Assembly (NCBI GenBank): GCA_907165065.1
Contig: OU015539.1
Coordinates: 13,112,816 to 13,176,815, forward strand
Direction: 5' to 3'
Source of the DNA: Caprimulgus europaeus
Taxonomy: Eukaryota; Chordata; Aves; Caprimulgiformes; Caprimulgidae
Length of the DNA stretch: 64,000 nt
Every line of letters begins with the position of its first letter. The stretch's first letter is position 1. The position numbers and the translations under genes were made by a program. Below the pieces are notes generated by a model, which worked only from the letters and a program-made list of their open reading frames with translations, made no database searches and had not been told where the DNA came from. Positions 41,201-54,602 of the stretch are shown here, piece after piece.

Positions 41201-42844
41201 AACTTCAGTGCTAACCTACAACTGCCCTGTCAGAAAATCTTTGATGTCATAGCATAATAGCTCCTGAAAGAACAGCACTAATACTTAATGTAACATGAAA
41301 CCAGGGCCCTGCAGTGGGGCTGTCTGCTGTCAGGAACAAACAGTTTCACTGCTGTTCCCCAGAAGTGACAAGATTGAGAACTAACAGGGCAGCACCTCCT
41401 CAGTGCTACAGGAGACCTGTGCACCAGAGTCACTGGCAAATCCCATTTCATCATTGTCAATATGTCACCATTACTAAAAAACCAAAACAAACAAACAAAC
41501 AAAAAACCCTAAAAACATGCCCAGCATTGCAGCCACCTGAGACATTCTTTTCAACTGTTGTAAATACGACTGTTCTGATAGAAAGATGAATTATTTCTAT
41601 GCTGCAAATGATAAAACAGGAGTCTGTGTTTATGTGGAATGTCTTTAAATTTCATGCCTGTAAACAAAGATACTTGGGCTGCCCAACACATCCTAAATTC
41701 TTTTCTAGAATTTATTATTTTGCTTGCTATGACCTTTGGATCTCTTCTGTTTTAAGTTGAAATTTTAAGATTAAAAGTATTGCTAAGTGGCCTGAAGCAG
41801 AAAATGTAAGATACCTTTCTCTGTTGCTGGCACAGGTGATTACAGACCTGCCTGTGAATTTATTATCAGATTTTAACTAATGAAAACCATTGCATCCAAC
41901 AGAAAGCATTGGAAAGATTAGATTCTGAAATGTTAGGTGGCCCCTGTTCTGACTGGTACCGAAGGTCACTTGCTCAGTGTCCCTTTCAGTGGAACTAAAG
42001 GCCACCATGGCAGGTATAAGACACAGAATCAGGCCCCGCATGCCTCCACTTTGCACTCCATATTTTCACCTCTTTCAAAACATTTTTAAGATTCACGTGT
42101 AACACTGCTTTAGGTCAAAATACATTATCATACATGAGAGTACCAAGTTCCCATGGAAATCAGCTCCATTGCTGAATTTATTTTCGATCTTGGAAAGCTG
42201 ACTAGTCTATTTTATAAACTAGCAATAGCTGGATTCTTAAAGTTTATAAAACCTGGCCTCTGGCTAACTTGTAAACATAGGATATATTATCCTTTTGTTT
42301 GTAAAGCTTAATCCTACAACTGTCAAGCTGAATAAACCTTTAGAATAAGAGTAAAAATACAAAAAACCCAGTCATCATTAACAGAAAACTGAACTCAGAT
42401 TAAGATAAAAATGTCAGTGGCACAATTTTTGATGTATTAGGTAGTACACCTAGAACTGGAAACATTTTTATCATTCATATTTCTCAAAAGCATTCTTGAG
42501 TCATCTCATTTTAAAAGTCATGAAGTGATAAATGCTTTTTAAAAGTGTCTATGCTTCAGCATCATCCTTCAATGAATCTCAGGTAGTTGGCAAAAAACAA
42601 TTCATAGTGTTTTAACTATGTAGGACCTTACTGACACTGAATTGGAAATGAGATTCTCCTTGCAGATTCAGAGCACATATCCATACAGCAGCAGTAAAAA
42701 CTATCTGCTCATATATTTGCAATTCCTAACATTTGTTCCCAGAACATACTTAAATTCGATATGGGTGGTACAAACACAGAATTAGAGACGTTCTTTACAC
42801 CTTGTAGTCAAAGTAGATTACACAAGGTGAAAGAAGGACACTGT
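38293..42844. other. non-coding AT-rich DNA
   Basis: No gene is visible. There is a 14-A run at 40188-40201 and an imperfect (AAAC)n at 41484-41506. Short overlapping frames at 41278-41589 on both strands carry no domain. A phrase AGAATCAGGCCCC near 42026 hints at another old repeat end but is too short to annotate. Confidence 0.55.
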
Positions 42845-42965
42845 GAGTAAAGTAACATGTTTGTAATCACGCTCTGTGGCAGCAACAAAACGAGATAAGG
42901 CAAAGTTCTCCTTCCTCCCTGTTCAGTGCCCTAAGTATGGGCACCCACTGCTCCCTGAGCTACGA
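42845..42965 (-). mobile_element. MIR or tRNA-SINE-like relic (antisense)
   Basis: The plus strand shows GTGAGTAAAGTAACATG, ATCACGCTCTGTGGCAGC and then TCCTCCCTGTTCAGTGCCCT, ending near GAGCTACGAGAGG. This follows the usual reverse-complement order of MIR-related SINEs ('aagtgacttgcc..gtcaca..cagtggcagagc...tcccagtcagtgcccta.cc.ctg..cca'). It is diverged and boundaries are approximate. Confidence 0.45.
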
Positions 42966-44291
42966 GAGGCATGTATTGTTCCTCCTTATGAATGCAACTA
43001 AATTGTTTAGGAAGCCACTGCTCTCCCTGCTAGAACTTACTGTCCCTTCACTTAGACTTTATATGGTTTGAGCTGTGGTTTCAACTAACTCCCTTTGCCA
43101 CGCCGTGACAGTACATTTGAAGCATTCACACAGTCATTTACTGCACCTCAGCTGAGAGGCAGGAAAGAAGAGCTGAACGTATGATTTCTTCTGTCCCTCT
43201 AGCTAGACGTGCAACAACATGCCTGTCTACACTCTAATCTAGGCTATATATATACTTTACCTCAGCTATTTTAAAGATGGAACATAAAAAGAAAGACAAA
43301 CAGTGAAGATTTAAGCTAGCACTTAACTGTGCCCCTTATTCCATCTTAGGGGGAGCAAACAAATACTATTACAGAGACAATTAAATTCTCTTTCCTCACT
43401 GGTTTGAAGAAACCAAGTTTTGTTCCTGCTGAGGAAAAACTGCATCCATTAACTTTGCCTGAGACATCTAGGAATTTCCTGAGTTCTGGGTTTTTTTTTA
43501 TTTCTGTTTGTTCAGTTGATCCTTTATGATGCTTGGTCATGTATTTAGAGAGAATAATAGACAAATATGTAGGTAAAATTTTAAAAATATAATTGGGAAT
43601 TATCATACAATAAGAGAAAAAGTTTCTCTGGCTTCTGCAATTTTAACATCATTGAGGTAGTGCCAAGATTATGCTTTGTAGCAGAACAGGTGAGAGGAGG
43701 AAGAAAACAATTAGAACCATTACCTTACACAGCCAAGACATTTTGAGTGAAGACCAAATATCTGACAGAACTGTCTAGAGATCTCAGTTCAGATAAAGCC
43801 CACTGCTAATTCTTGCCTGAAGAACCCTATTTCAGAATGAACAAAAAAGCTGGTAGAAAGCAGAGAGAACTTGGAAACAGAAAAAGTAATTATAAACAAA
43901 TATAACTTATCTTCAGAACTTTATATACTAATTGTAGACAGGCATTATTAATTTCTGCAGATAAACAACATAATTCTAGACAAGGGAATAAATAAAATCT
44001 GTGTTAAATGTTGATCTCGATCTAAAGTCTTAGCAATTTCATATTAAACATAAATTGATTATAAAGAACATATTTATTTAGCATCAGTAATTATGTAAAA
44101 TGAACCATTCCCTCTAGAGATTATCCATAGCCTTCTAGACAAAACAAGCCTCACAAATTTTTAATCCTGACCATGTCATAGGCTGACCATTAAACAAAAG
44201 AACAGGTCACTGAGGAAATTCATAAGCCAAAAAAATATATAAACCACCACTAGTGAATAAGGATTCTGTCCCCCAAACTGCTAAGCACGTT
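42966..44291. other. non-coding AT-rich DNA
   Basis: No gene or repeat family is recognised. The minus-strand frame at 43346-43606 has no domain features. Confidence 0.55.
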
Positions 44292-44420
44292 GGCTCCAAT
44301 CCAACAAAGTACTTAACTACATGCTGAATTTTAAGCACATCCATAGTTTCATTCCCACTGAGATTATTCATGGCCTTTAAAGCTCAGCATGTGCTTACAT
44401 AGTCTGTTGAACCAGGACTA
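44292..44420. mobile_element. palindromic MITE fossil
   Basis: The left arm (CCAATCCAACAAAGTACTTA, CTACATGCTGAATTTTAAGC) and the right arm (GCTCAGCATGTGCTTACATA, GTCTGTTGAACCAGGACT) are degenerate reverse complements around a centre of CATTCCCACTGAG. The arm words match the abundant sauropsid palindromic MITE type ('ccaatccagcaaagcacttaagcacatgctta..ctttaagcac' and its complement). This is the clearest such fossil here. Confidence 0.65.
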
Positions 44421-47269
44421 GAGCACTTGGTATCTTCCAGGACTTGAACCCTGAGTGCTGTCAGCTGGACCTGAAAGAGCTTAAGCAAATGAATTTTGTA
44501 CCTGCCTTAGCCGATAACTCTGAATTTCATTCTAAAGATGTGAACTATTCAGAGATTATGAGTTCAGATTACCCTTCTTCCGCAACTACAAGTAGAAGAA
44601 TGAGGGCTCAGCAGCCATTCCTGTGGTCCACTGCAGCATTTTCTTTTGGTTTGGGTGTCCCTTAGCAAAGCTCATCATCTCCTCTGGCTGAGAAAACATG
44701 CAAGAATTGTCACTGCCTGAATTACTGGGAATAAATACCAACTATCCAATTCATCATTGCTATTTCTTTTAATACAAAAAATGATATAAGAGGCAAACTG
44801 CTCTTCACACATCTGATCACGTTCATTATGGCTCCAACACCAGAGAACAGGCAGCCTGTGGCTGTCAATGACTTCTGGCAAATGAAAATCTCTTACCAAG
44901 TGATTGCCTTTACCACAGCTCTGGAATTCACCACAAGGAGACTGAAGCCCAAGCACAAGCTATGAAAACTGGTGTGACACTGAGCGTGCTTTCAGACAAG
45001 CAAAATGAAAATAAATTAATTTCTCACATCAAACAAGTAATGGCTAATGCTGAACAGCCTTTTATCTGTGTGCAAAAGCAGTTGTTTATGTTCTGCCTTT
45101 TTTTCATTATTATTTCAGGCCCCTATTTATTGAAAAAAAAAAAAAAAAACAAAAACAAACAAAACTGATATACCAAATATTTTTAAATACAAGTAAAGGC
45201 ATTTTATTAGAATTTGAATTTTGAAAAAGCTCAGTAAGATACTAACACATTAATCAAGTGAGAATTTGCACAGAGAAACTTAAAGGGAATAGAGCCACAT
45301 GCACCTTAACTGTCTGAAACAAGACTTGAAACAAATTGTGAAATACTATTTTGCATAGTGGCAGCTGTGCATCGTTTGGATAACTATATTACACCGTGGC
45401 ATAGAAATGAAATAGCAAACATGTATAACCTGTAATAGAGTGACCTTAAAATCACCAGTCAACTGCCATAGCAGCTTTAACTAGACAGAACATTGCTATG
45501 GGAAACCGTGGTCTACAGCACGCACTGAGAAAAAGAGCAGACATGCACCATGGCGTATTTTTACATGCTCGAGAATTCCAATCAAACACTGTAACGGATG
45601 ATCCTACTGGACACTCTGAGAAGAGACGTTGAGGGTACATGGATCCTTCTCTGGAAGTTTCAGTGCCTCAATGACTCTCATGAGAAATCTTAATATTTCT
45701 TGTATTTTTGGACTGGCTCCCTATTTGCTACCCCTACAACACAACTGGCAGGTCAGCCTGTGTCTCAATTATTCAAACACAGTGCAGTGAGCCCAGCCCA
45801 GCCTAACATTCACCACTGAAGACTGCAGGCCATAGTCTAGTTCTTCTAAAAGGACTGTCTATCACAGCAAGTCCAAAAAAACCTCTCACTAAAAGTACAA
45901 GGACTGCCCAACTTTCCAGAAAGCTGAGAACATCGGAAAACTATTTTTTCCTTTTACATAATACAGTACTCCCAGTTCTGAAGGTTATATATCCCAGCTA
46001 TCAACAGCTGTTCAGTCACTACTCCCACTCTAAGCTCAAGTAATACCCCATTTGATTGTCAGTGACAGAAATGCTGATTTTGATATCTCATCCTTAGTTT
46101 CTCAGAAAGTGGAAGAGTATAGGTGAAGAAGAATAAAATCATTAAGTATGCCTTGACAGGCTGCATCCACTAATGCTGATCTGCCCCTACCCCCATACAT
46201 CCTAGGTTTTTTTCTATCTCTTTGCTTCTCACACTATCCCCATTCTTCCTTCTTTGCCTCTTATTTCCTCTCATTGAAGTATTCACCCTCTCTTTCTATC
46301 AACAGAAACTTACTGCTTCAGGTTCTAAAGCACCTATTCCGTTCTGCTTTCCTTTTAGCTAGTTTCAAACCTTCATCGCTAACAAGATCAGAAAGACATA
46401 AAATACAATTTTAGTTCACACTCAACATTTAGACCACAAACCAGTGTGCAAGTGTATTTGGATTACTAATTTATACTGATAATTCAGAATCTGTAAAGCC
46501 TTTCAACAGTGTTTGCTATCAATCAGTTGTTAGAAGGATCAGTAAAACAAGAAATCGTTTAAGATTCATGCTAAGTATTCATGGGCTGTTCAATAATATT
46601 TATACACACATACAAGACTTGCTGAAAAAATACAAAAATGACCAAAGTGTTCCACTCAAACCTTCCCCAGAAGCTTACTTTTTCTCAGACAGCAAGGACA
46701 GATAACTTGTGTCCCAAAGTATTTGTTGTGAATACCTTGATGAGCAACAGAAAAGGAATATGGAGCTCAGTTTTGAATACAGTAAGCACTGAAGGGGACT
46801 TTTTTGACCACTGCATGTTATCTTCTTAAAAAGATAGCATTGCACCATCTATATAGAGAAGTTTTAATAATTTTAATGTATCAGTATCAAGCTATTACCA
46901 AACACTGTCTCACTACAGATACTCTCCATGCATGTTCAACAGCAATAAGAGCATTACAGTTACTATTCAGTTCAACACATTCACTCTTCCCTCCCATCTT
47001 TGTCCCTTCAAATCCCTTCCCCTCCTCTTCCTCTCCCTTTGTTTTTTCATCCCTTCTTTTCTCCCACACACTTCCAAGAAGGCCAAATTCAGCACAGTGT
47101 GGCATCGGCAGAGACCAGTGACAGCTGCTGTTATAGCTACAACTGTGAGTGGATTTAAAAAAAAAATAAATCAAGGGACAGCTTTAAAGTTTGAGAGAGC
47201 AGTTTAAATTGAATATGTAGTGACTCTACTGAGGATTTGGACTTCAGCTACACTCAATAGGGGTGCTTC
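44421..47269. other. non-coding DNA
   Basis: No gene is visible. A 17-A run at 45133-45149 is followed by AAAC-rich sequence. The pyrimidine-rich stretch at about 46985-47070 opens frames on both strands (46804-47207) purely by composition. Confidence 0.55.
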
Positions 47270-47480
47270 ATTACCTGCTTGTGGGAATGCCACTTGTCTG
47301 TGATGAGGTCACAGCCTCCTGGCGATAAATTCCATATCTGCTGTTTAGCCCGGTCAGCTGAAAACAAACTAGCAGATGTCATGCTGATTTGCATCTAGTT
47401 GCTATCGATACTAAAGAGACAATGTGTGAAAGGCAGGAAGTATCATGTGGGAGCCACGCTTAGACAGCGTGAGGGGAAAT
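47270..47480. promoter_or_regulatory. candidate enhancer-like block
   Basis: This block is more balanced in composition than its flanks and carries closely packed motif matches. They are an AGGTCA half-site in TGATGAGGTCACAG (47301-47314), a CAGCTG E-box (47355-47360) and a perfect octamer in inverted form, ATTTGCAT (47387-47394), followed by CTATCGATAC. Such clusters are typical of conserved developmental enhancers, but single motif matches occur by chance. There is no direct evidence of activity. Confidence 0.3.
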
Positions 47481-50400
47481 GAGCATTCACCTTCTTTATC
47501 TAATCATCCCATGCTGAATTACTTAAATAGAAAGTCTTCCACAAGAGGAACATAGTAATCAAAACCAATTTTGGGCTGGATTTCTCTCTTACTGGTTTAT
47601 TAGTTATCTTAGGCATTTATGTGCCACTTTGACTGGGGGGAGGGGGTGGAAAGAAATCCATGAGAAGTAGAATCAGCAACAGTTTATGCCTTGAAGTTTG
47701 CACTTCTGTAAGAAATCACCTTTACACATGATTCAGCAAAACAATTTCCTCCTGTTCTTTTGCTTTTAGTCATATTATACAGTATACTGACATCATGAAA
47801 AACTGAATTCAACTCGTCCAAGGGAGGGCTTCATAAATCAGAAACTCCAGCTAATCCTCAGTAATTATTCTTTAGATCCCTCAGCTACCTTCTCTCCCCT
47901 CTGCACATTTTCTCTTTCCCTGAAAAGACTATATAAAACACTCCCTACATTCAAAGCCTTTCATTTTTACACCATCATGTTGACTTTGGGTCTGAATTTG
48001 ATCCAGTTCCATCACAAAGTGTTATGCAATGGTGTTTGCAAATCAACTGGTAGTGGACACACCCATTCACCCCATAAAATGAACAGCAATATATCTGCAC
48101 TAAAATACACGCCAGTGTATCTCCACTACCATTGCTAATTAGAGTTCTTGTTACATTCTTAAACATTACAGACTGAATCATTATTGTTTAGGGGAAGTGG
48201 TGAAGATTTTAAAAAGAGAGTTTTCACTGAGTGAGGAAAAAAAGGAAATCACAAGGAAAGGCTGTGTACACAAGCAAGGAAAGAAAACTTTTTTTGGCTT
48301 TCACCAAAGCCTGAGGAAAAATCTGCAAAGCAGGGAATAAAAGCCCACTAACTGCTTGAATACTCCATAGACGTGGTCCCTTGAATTCTACATTGAGCGC
48401 TGAGGGTGAGCACAGACTTACCTGAACTAACTCCACCCTGTCTATATGAGTTCGTGTACAGAGGCAGCAAAGGGTGAAAAGTTGGAGGGATTGTTGCTCC
48501 TATTAGGGGCTACCTGAGACTTGCCATGCCTCAGGACCATTGTGCACATGGTGCAGAAGCCTGAAGGCATGACAACACATAAGCTAACATATCCCCGACC
48601 TGCGTAAGTCATTCTTGAAGAATAAAGGGAGCCTGTGATTTATTTACCTGTAGCAACAATATAGCTTTGAAGTAGAAAGGCTAATAGCATCTGCTCTCCA
48701 ACTCCAAAGTAGCCAGATGCCAGAATGGCCAATATTAGCACATTCTTCCACCTCAAGGCAGCAAAGTGATTGCCCACTCATACTTTAAATCTAGGCAAAT
48801 CACCTAGCATAGGAATGTTCCTTTTTTTCTCTGGCTTGTTTGCTGATAGATTTGTAACTTGGGGTATTCTAAGAGTGATCAAAATACATAAATAACATCA
48901 CTAAGAAGAGTACAAAAGATTTCTTGCACTACTGTTCAGCAGAAATGAGGATATAGTTTATATAGAACATTAGGTGGCAATGTTCTTTTTTTTCTTGATC
49001 TCTTCAGTTTCACATTTTTCCATCTCACTACACATCTCTAAACTTACTCCTCACAGCCTGTGTAGCTGCATCCCATCCCAACACCAGTTAACTACCTTCT
49101 AGCTCATGAAATTAAGATGAAAAACTGATTATATCTAACTTGTTTTAAAATAAATTAAAAGATTCCATTATTACTGTCAAAGAGAAATACCACAGGTACT
49201 ATAATTTCTATATGGAAAGAACAGGTAGTATACTAGTTTATTCTAGTTCTAATATAATAAGAACTAGAGCCTATAGAAGGCAAACAGAAAGCACAAAAGG
49301 GCTTTTCTAGAATTCATCTTTAACCTCTTGGGCAAGCAATGAGAATAGATATAGATAGCACAATGTAAGAAAGTATGATGTAAACCAGAGGTGGATACAA
49401 AATCTCAATCATAGGTAATACCATAACAAAAATACTACTTAAAAAAAGTTGAGACATCTCCATTTACATACATAAAAAATTTTCATGTGCACATCTACAT
49501 ATACTTGCACTAAAGGTTGATTAAAGTACATCCTTAATGTAATGGCCTACATGAATCCCTCAGCAGAAGGAAAATATGAAAGGATCAGTAGGAAGATAAT
49601 CTGCCCTCAGCAGATCAGGTGTGAGTGAAATAAAAAAAAAAAGAAAAAAGAAAATGTACAGCTACAGCCTCCACCATTATAGGAAGTCAGCAGTCAGAAT
49701 TCCCACACGCTGCATGTGCTATACCAGAAGACCTGCTGGAAGATTAGGTATGGAGAGACAGTTGATCTAACATATAGCTTACATGAGATGAATTCCTGTT
49801 AACGTCATTCTAAAGCCATAAGCAACACCATGTAGATAAAATTAATTCCACCCTAACCAAAATCAAGTTATTATCTACAGTGAATCCAGTGCAAACAGGG
49901 CCTTCACGTGCAACCCCTTTCCCAGCAAAGTCACAGAAAGGTCTTTCCACTAAATCCAGAAGGGACTGCATCATGTCCTAAGGAATGCACTTGTGGCTAG
50001 AGTAAAATGGCACCCTTCCACTTAGTGGATGGAGTTCCACTGGCCTATGCCTGCACAGAATCTGTAAAATATCAAATTATATCAATATATTCCTCAAAAA
50101 AAGCTCAACATTCAAATATCATATATATTAAATCCTTTAAAATGTTCAATCTAATAATAAGAAGACAGTCAGGTATATGGCACCCCTCTTATCCAGACAG
50201 CTTCCCAAATGTGATTCATTGTCTAGTTCCACCTATTACTTCAATAGCTGGATTTGGTACTTCTGAGGTAAAATGCTGTGAATGTCCTTTGCTACTCTAC
50301 CACACTGAGGAAAGGAAGTGAGGATTAACTGAGACACTTAAAACTATAAGAATGTCGATGGGCAACTTCATCCTATCTTAGCTGGAATTAGGCCACAACG

Positions 50401-51273
50401 TTGAGGTTAACCCCCCTACTTGTGCAAAAATACCATGGGTTTGTACTAACCACAAATGGTCAGGAACTCAGTTTAACAAGCCCATCCACAACAATAATAC
50501 AGATGTAAAACGCATGCAGAACAGTCTCGGAAAGTGTGATGTTCTAACTCAAAATATTCACAGATTCATATAGCAATTGTAATCTAAAACTAGACAAAAT
50601 TTAGTGAGATTGCAAGATTGCCGTAATACAATATTTTCACATCTGTACAAACATCTGTTTAAATATGAAGACTTCCTAAAAGCTTCAGCCGATAGCTTTG
50701 GAGCATTAACGGACAGAGCCTCTGTAGAACGAGTATCTATGAGTAATGAGGAAATCTGCAGCACTCGCTGCCTCCTCCGCATTGGGACACTGACCAACAC
50801 AGTTTATGAAGTAAACAATTCAACAGCAGCCCTTCCGGAACAGCTCCTCACAGGGCAAACTACTTGGGAATTAAAGTCAGACTTATTCCAGAAAAGAGTA
50901 TCCAGATAGGGAGCACCCTGCAGCTCTCACATCGGCGGGTTCTTGGACTAATGTAACTTTATGTTGTGTAACACTTAGTAGGAATTAGTAAATACATATT
51001 GTTTCATTAAAAACATTATGTTCTAGCACATGCATTTAATTTGCCATAAGTATGGTATGTAAGAAATCACACCATCTTCAATAAATCTAAAAAGATATTA
51101 TCTTTTTTTTTTCCTAATACAAAATATTTCAAGCAAGTAGTAAAATTCCAGTGGTATATGGAAGGGGTCTTAGAGGAACACACAAGAAAATACGACTATA
51201 AACAAGCCATCATTCTGGTAAGAGGAAATACAAACAACCAGAATAAAAATAGTTGATGCACAAAAGCCATAAT
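47481..51273. other. non-coding AT-rich DNA
   Basis: No gene is visible. A near-consensus minus-strand donor, TTCAG|GTAAGTCT (last exon base 48422), stands without a convincing exon. A-rich sequence lies at 49632-49654. The 101-codon plus frame at 50604-50909 has no recognisable domain and no promoter or splice context; it is treated as chance. Confidence 0.5.
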
Positions 51274-51305
51274 GAGGGGGTTGCTCAAAAAATAACTTCT
51301 ACTTT
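51274..51305. mobile_element. possible mariner-type terminal repeat scrap
   Basis: GAGGGGGTTGCTCAAAAAAT, followed by AACTTCTACTTT, resembles the terminal inverted repeat of mariner-family elements of the type seen in birds ('gaggggttgctcaaaaagtaatgcctcctattt'). I cannot find a matching inverted end within the next 1.3 kb, and no transposase remnant is visible. It may be a solo end or coincidence. Confidence 0.35.
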
Positions 51306-54300
51306 GAATGGTTTGGATGAAATACAAATTATCCACAGAAAAGTGTGGACTGGCATAAATGTTTGTACAAAATTATAAGTATATTTCTAGAAGTATGCAA
51401 GAGACAACCGCCTGCATGCTGCACAAGGTCCCAACAACGCTCTGCGTAAGTGCTAGTGCACAGAGTCCAAACCACTGCATTTTAATTACTATGCAGCCTC
51501 AGATATATTGCCTTTGATATGGAAATGTTCTTGTTCTCTCATCTTCACATACGGTCTCATGCACAGAAATCTTTATCTGATTCATAAAAAATAAACTAGA
51601 ATCCAATCTCAACACCTGACCTCAGTGCTTAGAAGTTTTTTACTAAGCATGGTGTCACTATAAAAAGAATGGGTAATATTGGTGTAAAGGTAGATATTTG
51701 GAGCAATGATATGAAGGATTTGCAGTTAGGAATCAAATCAATACTGCATCTCTGAGGTTTTAGAGTTTCCTCTTGCCTCATGTCAGTCTACCAGTGACTG
51801 GAGAAACAATTGACTGTACACCTTCCTGTCTAGCTCAAGAAGAAAGAAAAAATATTTAAATGACACCGTGTCTTACCACCGATAGAAAAGATGCCACTTA
51901 GGCACTTGCTGTATGAAATAGGTTCTGAAATCTAAGAAATCACTAACGTCAAACTTCCCAGCTTTTTTTTTTTTTTTTAATTTGTACATAACAATTTTGT
52001 GCATATTTTAAAGGTATGCACTACAAAGTTCACACAGGAAAAACCAAAATGTTTCCTGACCTTTACTTTATCAAAGAAGTAAAATAAATATAATGAATAC
52101 TTAAAATGCAAACCCAGTAATTTTCTATGTCTTACACTAATATTGCTGCCTGTAAGAACACTACAAAATTTTGCTTTGACAAAGTCTACCAGTTACGCGG
52201 AAAAAATATTAAATATTCAGACCTATTTAGATAATTCTCCTAGTTCTACCGAATTACATTCTCTTTTTATAAAGAATACAATCTGTGTAACCTCCCAATA
52301 GAAGATAATGACCCATCTGTAAATCATTTTGTTGCAGGTTATCTGTTTTTTATCAATTCTAGTACCTGTCTGTGCCTGATATGATACTCTTAAACACATT
52401 AACTTGATGGAATGTTTTGCCTGACTTCAAAAAAACACATTGATTGATAGATATTTATTATCCACTATAAATGAATGATTCTGATTAACCTAGTTTACCA
52501 ATATATCTAATTTTATATTACTCTTTACAGTTCATGAGGCTCAAGAAATATTTGATTAAACTAAATTCCAAGCAATGATTTTCAAACTTGGGATACTGTT
52601 TTCTCTCTTCTTAATTTAAGGCGACATAACAGTAAACATAAAACTGATACGAGTATTTTAAAATATACAAGAGAAGGAAAGAAATGTCTATGTACTGATT
52701 CTTGTTTCTTTAAGAGAAAATCCATTTTTCAGGTTCCTGTTGTACTAATTGAAAGAGAATTATTTAAAACTTCACTGAATACTTGAATATACGATGGGTA
52801 TGTGTAGCAGTTTCACGAGTGCCAAAGAACTCTAGACTTTCTGAAAGACAGTAAACTAAAAATTGGCAGGAAATCTCTTACAATGATGTCACAAATATTT
52901 GTTGTTGCCACAAAATAATGTTTTAAAAGAACACCTACTACTGTGCTGAAAAGGCTCTGGGAACATGTAATTATCCAGTTTTTTCACTGCAGAAATCGGC
53001 TGCTTTCCAGCAAATCAGATCTCTCCCTTCTGCACAGAACTGCACCTAAATGCTTGTGTATTTCACACAGGCATCACACCAGCCCAGTCACAACCTTATT
53101 AATGGCAGGATTTGACCATATTTTCTTGTTTTCACAATATGTCATGGCCTGTAATGATACTGTGGGACAATCATGTGTCTAAAATATTCTGAATACCTCA
53201 TATAAAATAAAGGAAAATTCAGTTTCTCTGTTTTGGTAACAAGTCCCCTAAAGTTCCCATTCTTGATGTTCTACCTAAGGAAAAAACAGAAATCGGTATA
53301 AATAAAAATTACAAAAAAGACACCAAAAGAGGCGACCAGAAAATCAGCTTACTAAGGCACAAACTTGAAACGTGCACCTTGGTGTTTTGCTGCTACTCGA
53401 TGACTAAATCTATAGGTGAACTACTGGTACATCATAAAGCAGTTCTCCTCTCACAGGTTCTGACATCATGCAGAAATGTTTCAAAGCTTTGTCTCTGTGA
53501 TTTACTATATTAACTGAAATGTTTTAAAAATATGTCGTTGTATCACTTCAGCTGACATAGCTTATATATACACAAACACCCCTATTTACATAACTTTAAA
53601 AACGTTAGTCATTACACACAACCGCTGCCAAACCAGCCCGCTGATCTTTAAAGTCACACTATAGAAAAAGAAATATACACCACCCCACTGGATGGGGTAC
53701 AAAGAAAAACGCATTGCAGCTTCTCTTTCCTGAGTAATTTTTGTTCCATTAAATAAATAAATAAATTGATGGAAGCCTCTTAAGTGTGATCTATACACTT
53801 TTAAGGGACAAATCAAACCAAGTGTAAAAGATTAATGGATATGCTTCCTGAAGTGATATCTCCCAAGGTGATTACAGTGTTTAGCAGATATAAGGTCATG
53901 ACTAAAGAAACTTTCTAACGCCCACTGAGAAAAAAAAATGTATTTGGTTTTGCTATCATCATGCAAAGCTCTGGCCCAAGGCCTATAGGAACTGCAGGCA
54001 TACATGGATACTTTTAACTAAAAATACGATCAAGGATGCAAAAAACCATGTCCAAAGGGATTTTTTTTCCCCTCTGAGCAAGAGAAGTTCAGCTGGAAGT
54101 GACCACAAACAATTGTTAGCTACATATTAAAAACCACTGGCTAGGGAACAAGCACTGGCAGTTCCCACTTGTGAACAAAAATCAAACTGACAAGTGAAGG
54201 CAACTAACTTTGGACATCAGGTATTATTTTCTACAAGTCAGGCGCTAGTGGCCTTATGAAGGAAACTGATGGGTTCCACTTTGTTTCTCTTCTCACTTTC

Positions 54301-54600
54301 CCCAGTGTGTAAACGTGAGAAGGAAAAAATGAACCAGAGTTACGTAAGTTCAGCAGAGAATCAGTGATGTGCAGGGTGAGACAGCCATCTGTCTCGCTCC
54401 CTTTATTCTACGGGCTATCCACATGGCACTAGCTTGAGCCCTATGATCCACCAGAAAAGAGAACTCCGTGAGCTTTGAAGCAGCCCAACTAAGTCTCCCA
54501 GCAGCACTGAAACAGAGTGTTGAACTGGAACCAAGAGAGGGAAAATAATGCATTTAGCAGAGGATGCGAGATCGCAGACCAAAGGGCCTCTTACATTCTC
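51306..54600. other. non-coding AT-rich DNA
   Basis: No gene is visible. A 16-T run lies at 51963-51978 and an (AAAT)n at 53750-53766. The sequence leads into the CpG island at 54634 without a visible exon on the plus strand. Confidence 0.55.
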
Positions 54601-54602
54601 AC

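Noticed and set aside
46804-47207. Overlapping frames on both strands
   Set aside because: They are produced by a pyrimidine-rich stretch. The translation is low-complexity Ser, Pro, Phe and Leu (or Glu, Lys and Gly in reverse).
48422-48436. Minus-strand splice donor TTCAG|GTAAGTCT
   Set aside because: No acceptor with a pyrimidine tract or coding frame supports an exon. Isolated GTAAGT matches are expected many times per strand in 64 kb.
50604-50909. 101-codon plus-strand frame
   Set aside because: No domain, no Kozak or splice context of note, and frames of this length are expected by chance in 64 kb.
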